From contig NZ_QOHF01000002.1 in NCBI RefSeq assembly GCF_003319115.1, positions 124,001 through 188,000 of the forward strand: 64,000 nucleotides of DNA. Reading direction: 5' to 3'. This document shows positions 42,321 through 51,723 of this stretch, in pieces. The notes under the pieces are model-generated. The model was not told where the DNA came from and searched no databases. It saw only the letters and a list, made by a program, of their open reading frames with translations. A program made the position numbers and the translations under genes. Positions within the stretch are counted from its first letter, which is position 1; every line of letters begins with the position of its first letter. This DNA is from Geodermatophilus sp. TF02-6. Its GTDB lineage: Bacteria > Actinomycetota > Actinomycetes > Mycobacteriales > Geodermatophilaceae.

Positions 42321-43667
42321 TCAGCTCTCCGGAGGGCGCCGGTGCGGTCGCGGGACGTGCAGTGCGCGCACCGAGGCGATCGCCGCCCGGCGGGCGTGCG
42401 CCCGCTGCCGGGCGCGGCTCGTTCGGGGTGCTCGCGGTTCCTCGCGCAGCAGCGCGTCCAGCCAGTGCCCGCGCGGGTCGACGTCGACCAGCATCGCCTT
42501 GAGCAGCAGGGTGAGCGGGATGGCCAGCAGCGCCCCGAGAGCGCCGAGCACCCAGCCCCAGAACAGCAGCGCGACGAAGGTGACCGTCATCGACAACCCC
42601 ACCGAGTCGCCGACGAAACGGGGCTGGATCAGGGTCTGGATCACGAAGTTGAGCAGCGCGTAGACGGCGACGACGACCCAGAACTCGGTCCACCCGCCGT
42701 CGAGCAGCCCGAGGATCGCCGGCGGCACCAGCCCGAGGACGAACCCGAGGTTGGGCACGTAGTTGGTGATGAACGCCAGCAGCCCCCACAGCACCGGCAG
42801 CGGGATGCCGATCACCGCCAGCGCGATGGCGTCGCCGACCGCGACGATCCCCCCGAAGACCGTGCTGACCCACAGGTAGCTGCGGGTGCCGCGGGCGAAC
42901 AGGCCCAGGGCGATCGGCAGGTGCGGGCGGTCGACGGCGACCAGCGCCAGCCGCCGGCCGAACCCGCCGGACTCGATGGCGAGGAAGACCAGCGCCGACA
43001 GCAGCAGCACCAGCGTGGTAGCCGCGTCGCTCACCCGGGCCAGCAGGCCGGTGGCCACCCCCACCAGCTGGCCGTAGTCCAGCCGGGCGACGAGGTCGGA
43101 GAGCTGACCGGAGACGATGCCGCGGTCGTTGAGGTCGTCGACCACCGAGGCGAGGAGCGCCTCGGCCGAGGCGGAGTAGCGCGGCAGCAGCGCCGCGAAC
43201 TGGGCGATGGAGACCACCAGCAGGGCGACGAAGCTCAGCAGGACGCTCCAGACGAGCACGAGCAGCACGGCGGCGCCGGCCCACCGCGGCCACCCGTGCC
43301 GCTGCAGGAAGCGCTGCACCGGCATGAGGGCGATGACCACGACGAGGGCGAGCAGCAGCGGCCCGACCAGCCAGGCGATCGACCGGACCCCGGCGATGGC
43401 GATGGTCGCGGTCGCCCCGCCGACCAGCAGCACCAGCCAGCGCGGCAGACCGGCGGTCGACGGGCCCACCGTCTCCTCGACCGGTGCCGTCGACGCCTGC
43501 CCGGGCCCGGATGACGGCACGGCCTCCGGGGACCGCACGACGGCGGCCTGCACCTGCGTGACGTCGGCCGCGGTCAGCCCGGTGGCGCCGGCGCCCGGGG
43601 TCGGTCCGGTCGCGCCGGCGGCCGGCACGTCGGCTCCGGCGTCCGGCAGACCCGGTTGCGCGACCAT
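42321..43667 (-). CDS. AI-2E family transporter (second of three)
   Basis: A 448-residue AI-2E/PerM-family permease. The first 70 residues are Pro/Thr/Ala-rich and probably disordered. About eight helices follow: WLVLLVGGATATIAIAGVRS, LVGPLLLALVVVIALMPVQR, and the family segments GIPLPVLWGLLAFITNYVPN, LGFVLGLVPPAILGLL and GALGALLAIPLTLLLKAML. The C-terminal tail is Arg-rich. ATG at 43667. The transported molecule is unknown. It differs clearly in its N-terminus from the other two copies in the window. Confidence 0.85.
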   Translation of the reverse strand: MVAQPGLPDAGADVPAAGATGPTPGAGATGLTAADVTQVQAAVVRSPEAVPSSGPGQASTAPVEETVGPSTAGLPRWLVLLVGGATATIAIAGVRSIAWLVGPLLLALVVVIALMPVQRFLQRHGWPRWAGAAVLLVLVWSVLLSFVALLVVSIAQFAALLPRYSASAEALLASVVDDLNDRGIVSGQLSDLVARLDYGQLVGVATGLLARVSDAATTLVLLLSALVFLAIESGGFGRRLALVAVDRPHLPIALGLFARGTRSYLWVSTVFGGIVAVGDAIALAVIGIPLPVLWGLLAFITNYVPNLGFVLGLVPPAILGLLDGGWTEFWVVVAVYALLNFVIQTLIQPRFVGDSVGLSMTVTFVALLFWGWVLGALGALLAIPLTLLLKAMLVDVDPRGHWLDALLREEPRAPRTSRARQRAHARRAAIASVRALHVPRPHRRPPES

Positions 43668-43821
43668 CGTCCCCGCCCCGCCGGCTCAGCCCGCGGCACG
43701 GCCCCGGCCGGGCGTGCGCCCACCGGAGGTGTCGTCGTCGGTGACGGGCATCTGCACTCCGCTCTCCCCCGGGCGGCACCGCGGTACCAGGCCAGCAGCC
43801 TGGCACGCCCGGCCGCCGGCT

Positions 43822-44232
43822 TCACGGACGCGCACCGTCCAGCAGCGCGGTCATCGCCGGCAGGTCGAAGAACGCCGCCGTCTCCCGGGCGGTGGGCCCG
43901 CCGGCGTCGGGGTCGGCGCCCGCGGCGAGCAGGGAGCGGACGGTCGGTTCGGACTGCCTGAAGACGGCGGCGGCCAGCGCCGTCTGCCCGCGGTCGTTGA
44001 CCCGGCCGGGGTCCGCGCCGCGGGCCAGCAGGGCCGCGACGGTGTCCGGGTGGCCGTGGTAGGCGGCCAGGATGAGCAGCGTGTCGCCCTTGTGGTTGGT
44101 CAGGTTGGCCGGCACCCCGGCGTCGACGTAGGCGGCCAGCTCCTCGGTGGCGCCGCCGCGCGCCAGGTCGAACACCCGCCCGGCCAGTTCGACGACGTCC
44201 GGGTCGATGCCGCCGCTGTGCTCCTCGCTCAC
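43822..44232 (-). CDS. ankyrin-repeat protein
   Basis: A 136-residue protein with about three ankyrin repeats: NHKGDTLLILAAYHGHPDTV, ARGADPGRVNDRGQTALAAA and LLAAGADPDAGG. There is no enzyme domain. GTG at 44232, 65 bp from the divergent membrane gene. A protein-protein binding role is likely; such short ankyrin proteins sometimes sit beside catalase genes, but not here. Confidence 0.85.
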   Translation of the reverse strand: MSEEHSGGIDPDVVELAGRVFDLARGGATEELAAYVDAGVPANLTNHKGDTLLILAAYHGHPDTVAALLARGADPGRVNDRGQTALAAAVFRQSEPTVRSLLAAGADPDAGGPTARETAAFFDLPAMTALLDGARP

Positions 44233-44297
44233 GCCGCCGAGCCTAGGAGGTGGCCGGCGCGGGGTCGGGGCGCCGGACGGCCCCAGGAGGGCGGATC

Positions 44298-45236
44298 GTG
44301 CCGCAGGCTCCGGCCATGACCTCGAGGACGTCCCGATCGCCCGGCCGGGTCCCGCGGCGCAGCCGCCGGCCACCGGTCGTGCGCCGCCGGCAGCGGGGCA
44401 TCGCGCTGACCTACGGCGTCACCCTGGTGGAACTGGGCTTCGAGACGCTCTACCCGCTGGCCACGGGCATCGCCGTCGACGGGCTGCTCGACGGCCGGCC
44501 ACCGGCGGTCCTCCTCCTGGTCGGGGTGTGGCTGGCCCACACGGTGGTCGGGGTGGTGCGCCAGCGCCACGACACCCGGCTGTTCACCCGCCTGTACGCC
44601 GAGGCGGTCACCGAGTTCGTGGCGGCCCAGGGCGGCCGGGGCGTCCCCACCGCGACGCTGGCCGGACGTGCCGCGCTGGCCCGGGAACTGGTCGACTTCC
44701 TCGAGTTCGACGTCCCCGGGCTGCTCACCACCGTCGTGGGCGCACTCGCTTCGCTGGCCCTGCTCAGCGTGTACGAGGCCCGCGCCGCCGGGCTGGCAGT
44801 GCTCCTGCTCGCCGTGGCCGGGGTGCTCAACTGGCGCTACGCGCGCAGTGCCGGGCGGATCGACGCCGAGCTCAACGACGCGGCCGAGAACGAGGTCGAC
44901 GTGATCGCCGGCCGCCGGCCACGGGCGCTCGGCGCGCACCTCACCCGGGTCGCCGACCTGCGGGTCCGCCTGTCCGACGCGGAGGCCCGCACCTGGGGAT
45001 CGACCGAGCTCGTCGCGGTCGCCGTGACCGTCGCGGTCCTGGTCCTGCTCACCCGGGACGGGTCGCCCAGCCCGGGCGACGTCTTCGCGGCGCTGGCCTA
45101 CCTGTGGGCCCTGCTCGCGGCCGTCGACACGCTGCCCTCCACCGTCGAACGCACGGTGCAGGCGCGCGACGTCCTGCGCCGGCTCGACCTCGCGGGCGTC
45201 GACGGGCCGGACCCTCCAGCGGACCCCGCCCCATGA
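44298..45236 (+). CDS. ABC-transporter-like membrane domain without ATPase
   Basis: A 312-residue membrane protein whose helices and loops resemble an ABC exporter transmembrane domain (GIALTYGVTLVELGFETLYP, HDTRLFTRLYAEAVTEFVAA, VDFLEFDVPGLLTTVVGALA, RLDLAG near the end). No Walker A or signature motif follows; the protein stops where the nucleotide-binding domain would begin. No separate ATPase gene is adjacent. GTG at 44298 behind AGGAGGG; an ATG at 44316 is possible. It may be a six-helix membrane protein of unknown role. Confidence 0.65.
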   Translation: MPQAPAMTSRTSRSPGRVPRRSRRPPVVRRRQRGIALTYGVTLVELGFETLYPLATGIAVDGLLDGRPPAVLLLVGVWLAHTVVGVVRQRHDTRLFTRLYAEAVTEFVAAQGGRGVPTATLAGRAALARELVDFLEFDVPGLLTTVVGALASLALLSVYEARAAGLAVLLLAVAGVLNWRYARSAGRIDAELNDAAENEVDVIAGRRPRALGAHLTRVADLRVRLSDAEARTWGSTELVAVAVTVAVLVLLTRDGSPSPGDVFAALAYLWALLAAVDTLPSTVERTVQARDVLRRLDLAGVDGPDPPADPAP

Positions 45237-45248
45237 CCGACCTCGCCG

Positions 45249-45995
45249 TCAGCGGAGGGCGACCCGGTCGGTGAGGGCCAGCAACCGGCGCCAGACGTCG
45301 GCGCAGGCCGCAGCCCAGTCGCCGTACGCGCGGTCGAAGAAGGAGTGCGGGGCGCCGTCGTAGACGGCGGTCTCCACCTCGGCGCCCCCGGCGCGCAGCC
45401 GCTCGGCCAGCGCCAGCTGCTCGGCGACGGGTGTCGCGGCGTCCGCCCCGGCGATGACCATGAGCGTGGGGCGGACGGCTGGGGCGTCGCCGGCCACCTC
45501 CGGCTTGCCGTAGAAGCCGACGCAGGCGGCCAGGTCCAGGCCGCCGCCGGCCAGCCGCCACGAGTGGCTGCCGCCGAAGCAGAAGCCCACGGTCACCACC
45601 GGCAGGTCCGGGCGGGTGCGTCCGCGCAGGTGGCCGATCGCCGCGGCGACGTCGGTGTCCACCCCGGCCGGTGTGACCTGCGGGACGTGCGCCCGCCAGT
45701 CGAAGTCCCGGTCGCGGGCCCCGCCCGCCGGCAGCTCCGCCGTCCGACCGAACCAGTCGAGCGCGACGGCGGGGATGCCGGCCTGCGCGAACCGCTCGCT
45801 CAGCGCCACGTAGTACGGGTGCAGGCCGCGGACGTCGGGCAGCACGACCACGCCCACCCCGGCCGGGGCCTCGGGCAGGGCCCAGGCGGCGGCGACGTCG
45901 GTCCCGTCGGCGGAGGTGAGGGTCAGCGTGCCGCGCTCGGCGACGGCGCCGCTCCTCGGCGGGGCGGGTGGGCGGCTGTCGGTGTCGTGGCACAC
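45249..45995 (-). CDS. dienelactone hydrolase family protein
   Basis: A 248-residue alpha/beta hydrolase of the dienelactone hydrolase type. The nucleophile is Cys in GFCFGGS (about 138-144), the acid is near AGADAATP, and the His is in YDGAPHSFFDRAY (about 215). VVVLPDVRGLHPYYVALSER near the N-terminus is characteristic. It hydrolyses lactones or related esters, possibly from aromatic degradation. GTG at 45995. The substrate is not determined. Confidence 0.88.
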   Translation of the reverse strand: MCHDTDSRPPAPPRSGAVAERGTLTLTSADGTDVAAAWALPEAPAGVGVVVLPDVRGLHPYYVALSERFAQAGIPAVALDWFGRTAELPAGGARDRDFDWRAHVPQVTPAGVDTDVAAAIGHLRGRTRPDLPVVTVGFCFGGSHSWRLAGGGLDLAACVGFYGKPEVAGDAPAVRPTLMVIAGADAATPVAEQLALAERLRAGGAEVETAVYDGAPHSFFDRAYGDWAAACADVWRRLLALTDRVALR

Positions 45996-46041
45996 GCCCC
46001 GGTTCTACCCGGCACGCCGGGACGCCGCCCGCCGACCGGGC

Positions 46042-46587
46042 TCAGGTGTCCGCGGCGGCGTCGGCCAGGCCGGGGTGGCCGCCGAAGACCCGGGCGGCGA
46101 CCTCGCGGCGGACGTCGGCCAGCCACTGGTGCTGCTCGTCCGCCTGCGCGATCAGCCGCTCGTAGAGCGCACCGTCGATGCGGGGCTCGACCTCGGCCAG
46201 CGCGCGCAGCGTCTCGAACCCGGCCCGCTTGGCCAGCACCGCGGTGGTGATGAACTCGACCTCGACCAGGTCCGACAGCGGCGAGCGGGTCAGCAGGTGG
46301 CCGTTGAGCTTGGCCCGCGACAGCTTCTCGCCGACCCAGACGGCAGCCTGCTTGTACTGCCGCACCGGCAGGCCCAGGGCCGCCATGGTGCCGCACAGCG
46401 CCGTCCGCTCCTCGCGCAGCTCGTCGAGCAGCTCCTCCAGCCGCCGCTCGTAGGGCGTGCCGCGGTGTTCGCCGAGCATCCGGCTGACCAACTCGATCCC
46501 GCCCGTGGCGGAGGCCAGGTGGTCGTTGGTGTAGACGCCGAGCAGCTCGGCGTTGCGGATCCCACCTGGTGCGGACGGCTCGGGCAC
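46042..46587 (-). CDS. hypothetical helical-bundle protein, ferritin-like layout
   Basis: 181 residues, almost all helix: AELLGVYTNDHLASATGGIE, RLEELLDELREERTALCGTM, LVEVEFITTAVLAKRAGFET and LIAQADEQHQWLADV. Spaced Glu/His residues could bind metal as in ferritin-like bundles, but the ExxH pattern is incomplete. The GTG at 46587 is preceded by GGGAGGGCC; a longer start at 46626 lacks this. I do not recognise a named family. Confidence 0.65.
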   Translation of the reverse strand: MPEPSAPGGIRNAELLGVYTNDHLASATGGIELVSRMLGEHRGTPYERRLEELLDELREERTALCGTMAALGLPVRQYKQAAVWVGEKLSRAKLNGHLLTRSPLSDLVEVEFITTAVLAKRAGFETLRALAEVEPRIDGALYERLIAQADEQHQWLADVRREVAARVFGGHPGLADAAADT

Positions 46588-46681
46588 AGGCCCTCCCGGG
46601 GTCGGACGACGGCGGACGACGCCCATTCTCGCCGTCCCGTGATCACCGCGCGCGACGGCGGCCCGGGCGGAGCAGCCGCGC

Positions 46682-47326
46682 TCACCCGGCCGCGCGGGTG
46701 AGCAGGCGCGCGGCGGTGGGCCGCAGCTCCCGCTCCAGCTCCCACAGCCCGGCGGCCAGCCGCTGCCCGACCGCCTGCCGGGAGATGCCCAGCGCCGCGG
46801 CGGCGCCGGCCTGGGTGCGCCCCGCGCCGACCAGCTCCACCGCCTCCCACGCCGGCCCGCTGCGACGCGCCACCACGACGGCCAGCGCGGTCAGCACCGC
46901 CTGGGCGTCCGCGGCGTCCGGCGGGACGGCTCCGCGGACGGCGAGCCGGGTGCTGCGGTGCCGGGCCGCGTCGAGCGCACGGCGGGCGCAGAGGAACGCC
47001 GACCCGGCGCCGGCCGGCGCGCCCTCGGGCGGGTCCGGCACCGCGCCGGCCCCCACCCCGATGCTCCAGCCCGCCTCCCGCACCGTGCCCTCCCGCGCCA
47101 GGCCCTCCCGCGCCAGGCCCTCCCGCGCCGCGTCCTCCCGCGCCAGGCCGAGGACGACGTCCACGACGGCGTCGGCGTCGGTCAGGACGCCCTGCAGCTC
47201 GTCCTGCGCCGTCCACGCGAAGGAAGCGACCGACGGGACGCGGTCGGCCAGCCGGCGCAGGACGTCGTCGACCCGGCCGGGGCCACGACGACCGCCCCGC
47301 CCGTCGACGACCAGCACGAACGGCAT
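46682..47326 (-). CDS. SatD-like protein with C-terminal helix-turn-helix
   Basis: A 214-residue protein that begins MPFVLVVDGRGG, then a region like SatD (FAWTAQDELQGVLTDADAVV, AGWSIGVGAGAV) and ends with a sigma-factor-like helix-turn-helix (RTQAGAAAALGISRQAVGQR). A run of REGLAREGLAREG comes from 15-bp tandem repeats (47088-47147) and probably varies in length between strains. ATG at 47326. It is possibly regulatory. Confidence 0.65.
   Translation of the reverse strand: MPFVLVVDGRGGRRGPGRVDDVLRRLADRVPSVASFAWTAQDELQGVLTDADAVVDVVLGLAREDAAREGLAREGLAREGTVREAGWSIGVGAGAVPDPPEGAPAGAGSAFLCARRALDAARHRSTRLAVRGAVPPDAADAQAVLTALAVVVARRSGPAWEAVELVGAGRTQAGAAAALGISRQAVGQRLAAGLWELERELRPTAARLLTRAAG
47088..47147. 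repeat. 15-bp tandem repeat, four units
   Basis: Units CCCTCCCGCGCCAGG at 47088-47102 and 47103-47117, then two variants at 47118-47132 and 47133-47147. In frame with the SatD-like gene, adding LAREG blocks. Confidence 0.9.
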
Positions 47327-47350
47327 CCGCGTGCCCGGTCCGCGCGGGCC

Positions 47351-47470
47351 TCAGAGCCGCTCGACGACCTCGGGCGGGACTGCCCCGTGCCGGGGACGCT
47401 CGCGCCGGGGACGGGGACGCTCCTCGGGCTCGGCCCGGTCGACGCGGTCGGCGGAGGCGGTCGTCGGCAT
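47351..47470 (-). CDS. possible 39-residue basic protein
   Basis: A short frame from ATG 47468-47470 to stop 47351, rich in Arg, Pro and Glu (EERPRPRRERPRHGAVPPEV). It lies 24 bp ahead of the SatD-like gene on the same strand. Composition is plausible for a small actinobacterial protein, but the ribosome-binding site is weak. Confidence 0.35.
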   Translation of the reverse strand: MPTTASADRVDRAEPEERPRPRRERPRHGAVPPEVVERL

Positions 47471-47534
47471 GCGCCGACGCTACGTCGATCCGCCGTGATC
47501 GTTTCGAGCGGCGCGCAGCGGACATCCCTGTGTG

Positions 47535-48950
47535 GTGACCGAGCGCATGAGGCCTCGCCCGTCAGGTCGTTCCTCCGCATCGGCGGGGTCCGGCGCCGTC
47601 CCGGCGTCGGACGACCCGTCCACCAGCCTCCCGGAGGAACCCGACCGCCCCGAGAAGACCGGACGCACCCCGGACTTCGCCGCCATGCCCACCGCCGCCG
47701 TCACCGCCACCCCGGCCCCCGTTCCCGAGCGCGGGCCGCGGCTGCGCAAGGGCGTCCGGGCGGGGGCGACCGCCTCGGCCCAGCTGCTGCTCATCGCCGC
47801 CGCCCTGGTGCTGATCGGCTGGGTCCTCGGCCAGCTGTGGGTGATCGTGCTCCCGGTGGTCCTGGGCATGCTGTTCGCGACCGTGCTCTGGCCGCCCACC
47901 AAGCTGCTCCGCCGGCTGCGGTTCCCCCCGGCGCTGGCCGCGCTCACGGTGGTGGTCGGCTTCGTGGCGGTCATCGCGGGGGTGATGCTGTGGATCATCC
48001 CGCAGTTCGTCGACCAAGCCCCCGCGCTGGCCGACGGCGTCGTCGCCGCGCTGCAGGACCTGCAGAACTGGGCGACCGGACCGCCGCTCAACCTCGGCCA
48101 GGACCAGATCGGCCAGGCGGTCAACTCGGTCATCGACACCGTGCAGAACAACGCGCAGACCATCGCCGGCTACGCGCTCTCCGGCGCCACGGCGATCGGG
48201 AGTTTCCTGGTCAACCTCGTCCTCGCGCTGGTGCTGGCCTTCTTCTTCGTCAAGGACGGGCCCCGCTTTCTGCCGTGGCTGGCCGCGCAGACCGGCAAGC
48301 GGGTGGCGCCGCACGTGACGGCGCTGTCCTACAAGATGTGGAAGATGTTGTCGGAGTTCATCCGCCAGCAGGCCCTGGTCGGGTTCGTCGACGCCTTCTT
48401 CATCGGCCTGGGGCTGTGGATCCTCGACGTCCCGCTGGTCTTCCCCCTCTCCATCATCACCTTCCTCGCTGCCTTCATCCCCATCATCGGCGCCGTCACC
48501 GCCGGCGCCCTGGCGGTGCTCATCGCACTGGTCTTCAACGGGTTCACGACGGCGCTGATCGTGCTGGGTGTCGTCCTGCTCGTGCAGCAGCTCGAGAGCA
48601 ACATCCTGCAGCCGATCATCCAGGGCCGCGGGCTGAACCTGCACAACGCCGTGGTCATCCTCGCGGTGACCGCCGGGGGCAGCCTGTTCGGCATCGTCGG
48701 CGCCTTCCTCGGCGTGCCCGTGGCCGCCCTGATCGCCGTCGTCTACCGGTACGTCCGCGACGAGCTCGACGATCGGCATCCGGAGATCGACGACGACGGC
48801 ACCCGGGTGCAGGTCACCGGCGACGAGGCGGGGGCCACGCTCGTCCGGGAGCGCGTCCCGACGCCGGCCCCCGGCTCCGAGGCGCAGGACGGCGCGGAGC
48901 GCGCGGACGACACGGAGCGCACGGACGATGCGCCCCGGCCGCAGTCCTGA
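47535..48950 (+). CDS. AI-2E family transporter (third of three)
   Basis: About 471 residues. A disordered N-terminus (about 75 residues) precedes eight helices with the family pattern: LIAAALVLIGWVLGQLWVIV, ALTVVVGFVAVIAGVMLWII, LVLALVLAFFFVKDGPRFLP, FITFLAAFIPIIGAVTAGALAV-like segments and VVLLVQQLESNILQPIIQGR. The C-terminal tail is acidic. Closest in layout to the classic PerM/TqsA group. GTG starts at 47532 and 47535 are equivalent; an ATG at 47544 is also possible. Confidence 0.86.
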   Translation: MTERMRPRPSGRSSASAGSGAVPASDDPSTSLPEEPDRPEKTGRTPDFAAMPTAAVTATPAPVPERGPRLRKGVRAGATASAQLLLIAAALVLIGWVLGQLWVIVLPVVLGMLFATVLWPPTKLLRRLRFPPALAALTVVVGFVAVIAGVMLWIIPQFVDQAPALADGVVAALQDLQNWATGPPLNLGQDQIGQAVNSVIDTVQNNAQTIAGYALSGATAIGSFLVNLVLALVLAFFFVKDGPRFLPWLAAQTGKRVAPHVTALSYKMWKMLSEFIRQQALVGFVDAFFIGLGLWILDVPLVFPLSIITFLAAFIPIIGAVTAGALAVLIALVFNGFTTALIVLGVVLLVQQLESNILQPIIQGRGLNLHNAVVILAVTAGGSLFGIVGAFLGVPVAALIAVVYRYVRDELDDRHPEIDDDGTRVQVTGDEAGATLVRERVPTPAPGSEAQDGAERADDTERTDDAPRPQS

Positions 48951-49041
48951 CCGGCCGTCCCACCCGGGGCGAGGCCGGGAATGCCACCGCCGCGCCAGGA
49001 GCTGATCACCGAGGAGACCCGTACCGCGAGGAGGCACCACC

Positions 49042-49992
49042 GTGGCGCAGCGACCGGAGGAGCTCGTCGAACTCCTCCCCGAGGCCGAGCCGTTCCTGGC
49101 CCGGGAGGCGCAGGTCACCGGGCCCGCCGGACGTCGTGGACTGGTGCTCGTGCACGACCTCGCCGGCGAGTTCGACGCCGCGCACGCCGGGGCGCTGGCC
49201 GGCTCGCACCTGCTGGCCGCCCTGCCGCACCGGGTGATCGCCCGGTTCGACGTCGACAGCCTGGTCGACTACCGGGCGCACCGGCCGCGGATGACCTTCC
49301 ACGGCGACCGCTACGAGTCCTTCACCGCCCCGGAGATCCTGCTGCACGCCGTGGAGGACGACGCCGGGGAGCCGTTCCTGCTGCTGCACGGCGCCGAGCC
49401 GGACTTCGCCTGGGAGCGCTTCGTGGCCGCGGTCGGCGGGCTGGTGGAGCGGCTCGGCGTCACCTCCGTGGTGGCGCTGCAGGCGATCCCCATGCCGGTA
49501 CCGCACACCCGGCCGGTCACCGTGACCGCGCACGCAACCCGGCGCACGCTGATCGAGGACTACCCCGTCTACTGGGGGGAACTGCGCATCCCCGGCAGCG
49601 TCGCCGCGCTGCTGGAACTGCGGATGGGCGAGGCCGGGGTCGACGCGTTCGGCGTGGCCGCGCACGTGCCGCACTACCTCGCGCAGGCGACGTTCCCGGC
49701 GGCGTCGCTCACGCTGGTCGAGCACCTGTCCCGGCTGACCGGGCTGCACCTGCCGACGCAGGCCCTGCAGGAGGCCGCCGAGGCCCACCGCACGGAGGTC
49801 GACGAGCAGATCGCCCGCTCGCCGGAGAACGCCGCCGTCGTGGCCGCCCTGGAGCAGCAGTACGACCAGTTCACCGCCGTGCGCGAGGGCAGCGACCTGC
49901 TCGGCGACGTCGGGGAGGTGCCCAGCGGCGAGGAGATCGGCGCGGAGTTCGAGCGGTTCCTCGCCGAGCAGGAGCGCCGCGGCGGGGAGTGA
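49042..49992 (+). CDS. PAC2 family protein
   Basis: A 316-residue PAC2 (proteasome assembly chaperone-like) protein: GLVLVHDLAGEFDAAHAGAL, HRVIARFDVDSLVDYRAHRP, FLLLHGAEPDFAWERFVAAV, ALQAIPMPVPHTRPVTVTAH and a C-terminal coiled stretch. Actinobacteria carry several PAC2 proteins; some may aid proteasome or Pup-related processes, but no such genes are near. GTG at 49042 behind GAGGAGG. Followed by a strong hairpin. Confidence 0.88.
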   Translation: MAQRPEELVELLPEAEPFLAREAQVTGPAGRRGLVLVHDLAGEFDAAHAGALAGSHLLAALPHRVIARFDVDSLVDYRAHRPRMTFHGDRYESFTAPEILLHAVEDDAGEPFLLLHGAEPDFAWERFVAAVGGLVERLGVTSVVALQAIPMPVPHTRPVTVTAHATRRTLIEDYPVYWGELRIPGSVAALLELRMGEAGVDAFGVAAHVPHYLAQATFPAASLTLVEHLSRLTGLHLPTQALQEAAEAHRTEVDEQIARSPENAAVVAALEQQYDQFTAVREGSDLLGDVGEVPSGEEIGAEFERFLAEQERRGGE

Positions 49993-49999
49993 GCCGAGC

Positions 50000-50039
50000 C
50001 CGGCGGGCCGCGACCGGGTCCCCGGTCGCGGCCCGCCGG
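50000..50039. terminator. perfect 19-bp stem hairpin between convergent genes
   Basis: CCGGCGGGCCGCGACCGGG and CCCGGTCGCGGCCCGCCGG are exact complements with a 2-nt loop. It sits between the PAC2 gene (+) and the catalase gene (-), so it can end transcription from both sides. Confidence 0.85.
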
Positions 50040-50055
50040 CCGTGCTGCTGGGTCG

Positions 50056-51723
50056 TCAGCTCTGCGCCGCGGCGACCCGCTCGTTGGGCACGCAGTGCGT
50101 CATCTGGTGGCCGCTCACGTCGCGCGGACCGTTCTTGCCGAGGTTGGCGGCGCGCTGCTGCTCCTCCTCGGAGAGGGTCTGCGTCTGCAGCGGGGGCAGG
50201 CCGCGGACGTCGTCCGCGGTGATGCCCAGGCCCTCGCCGACCCGCTGGCCGAACTCGTCCTCGCACATGAAGAAGTGCCAGACCATCCGCTCCTGGATCT
50301 CGCGGCGGCACTGCTTGAGCGCGTCGACCAGGTTGGTGACCAGGTCGTCCTTCTCCCACTGCTCCGACAGCAGGTAGCGCTCGCCGGCCTGCGCGTAGTC
50401 GTTGGTCCGCGGGATCCGCTTGCGGGTCAGCCGGCCGGTGATGACCGGGCCCTGCTCGTCGTGGGTCGGGTACTGGCCCTCCCGCAGGCCGCCCAGGATC
50501 GACGGCTCGTAGTTGACGTGCGGGTTCTGGCCCTCTCCGAGGTCGACGCCGTAGGCCATCTGGCCGTCGCGCTGGTTGGTGGCCACCCGGGCCTTGGGCG
50601 AGTTCACCGGCAGCTGCAGGTAGTTCGGGCCGACCCGGTAGCGCTGGGTGTCGGAGTAGGAGAACGTCCGGCCGACCAGCATCTTGTCGTCGGAGAAGTC
50701 CAGCCCGTCGACGAGCACACCGGTGCCGAAGGCGATCTGCTCGTTCTCGGCGAAGAAGTTCTCCGGCATCCGGTCGAGGGTCATCGTCCCGACCTTGCGC
50801 AGCGGGAAGACCTCCTCCGGCCAGACCTTGGTGTCGTCGAGCGGGTCGAAGTCCAGCTCCGGGTGCTCGTCGTCGCTGATGACCTGCACGTGCAGGTCCC
50901 ACTGGGGGTACTCGCCGCGCTCGATCGAGTCGTGGAGGTCCTTGGTGTGCGAGCCCAGGGTCTGGGCCTGCACCGCCGAGGCGTCCGCCGCGGTGTAGGA
51001 CTTCACGCCCTGCGTGGGCAGCCAGTGGTACTTGACCAGGACGGTCTCACCCTGGTCGTTGACCCACTTGTAGGTGTTCACGCCGAAGCCCTGCATGTGC
51101 CGGTAGCTGGCCGGGATGCCCCGCGGGCTGAAGACCAGGGTGACCATGTGCATCGACTCGGGCGTCTGGCTGAAGAAGTCGAAGGCGCGCTCGGCGACGC
51201 TGGCCTCGAAGGTGACCGGGTCCGGCTTCTGGGAGTGGATGAAGTCGGGGAACTTGATGGCGTCGCGGATGAAGAAGACGCCGAGGTTGTTGCCGACGAG
51301 GTCCCAGTTGCCGTCCTCGGTGTAGAACTTCACCGCGAAGCCGCGGGGGTCGCGGGCGACCTCGGAGGAGTCCCGGCCGCCGGCGACGGTGGAGAACCGG
51401 ATGGCCAGGTCGGTCCGCTTGCCCTTCTCCTGGAAGATCTTGGCGCGGGTGTACGTGCTGATCGGCTCGTCACCTACGGTGCCGTCGGCCTCGAAGTAGC
51501 CGTAGGCGGTGACACCGCGGGCGTGCACCACCCGCTCCGGGATCCGCTCCCGGTCGAAGTGGCTGATCTTCTCGAGGAACTGGTAGTTCTCCAGGGTCGC
51601 CGGGCCGCGCGCGCCCACCGTCCGCTGGTTCTGGTTGTCGTAGACCGAGTGGCCCTGACGGTTGGTCAGGACCGGACGGCCCGCCTCGCTGGGGGCAGGG
51701 CCCTGCGATGCGACGTCGGTCAT
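50056..51723 (-). CDS. katA: monofunctional haem catalase
   Basis: A 555-residue small-to-medium subunit catalase (H2O2 to water and O2). The catalytic His 67 is in [12 protein letters not shown], Asn in the [15 protein letters not shown] stretch, and the proximal haem Tyr in [15 protein letters not shown] (near 354). The N-terminal [14 protein letters not shown] is typical. ATG at 51723 overlaps the fur stop as ATGA and has GGAGGAG upstream. Co-transcribed with the Fur-family regulator, as in catRA of Streptomyces. Probably induced by peroxide. Confidence 0.95.
   Translation of the reverse strand: MTDVASQGPAPSEAGRPVLTNRQGHSVYDNQNQRTVGARGPATLENYQFLEKISHFDRERIPERVVHARGVTAYGYFEADGTVGDEPISTYTRAKIFQEKGKRTDLAIRFSTVAGGRDSSEVARDPRGFAVKFYTEDGNWDLVGNNLGVFFIRDAIKFPDFIHSQKPDPVTFEASVAERAFDFFSQTPESMHMVTLVFSPRGIPASYRHMQGFGVNTYKWVNDQGETVLVKYHWLPTQGVKSYTAADASAVQAQTLGSHTKDLHDSIERGEYPQWDLHVQVISDDEHPELDFDPLDDTKVWPEEVFPLRKVGTMTLDRMPENFFAENEQIAFGTGVLVDGLDFSDDKMLVGRTFSYSDTQRYRVGPNYLQLPVNSPKARVATNQRDGQMAYGVDLGEGQNPHVNYEPSILGGLREGQYPTHDEQGPVITGRLTRKRIPRTNDYAQAGERYLLSEQWEKDDLVTNLVDALKQCRREIQERMVWHFFMCEDEFGQRVGEGLGITADDVRGLPPLQTQTLSEEEQQRAANLGKNGPRDVSGHQMTHCVPNERVAAAQS

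Noticed and set aside
47088-47147. Tandem repeats here and at 53605-53694 considered as CRISPR
   Set aside because: Units are contiguous without spacers and lie in frame inside coding genes.
32808-48950. Three AI-2E permeases as evidence for an autoinducer-2 quorum system
   Set aside because: The family is broad (including Na+/H+ antiporters) and no luxS or lsr genes are seen.
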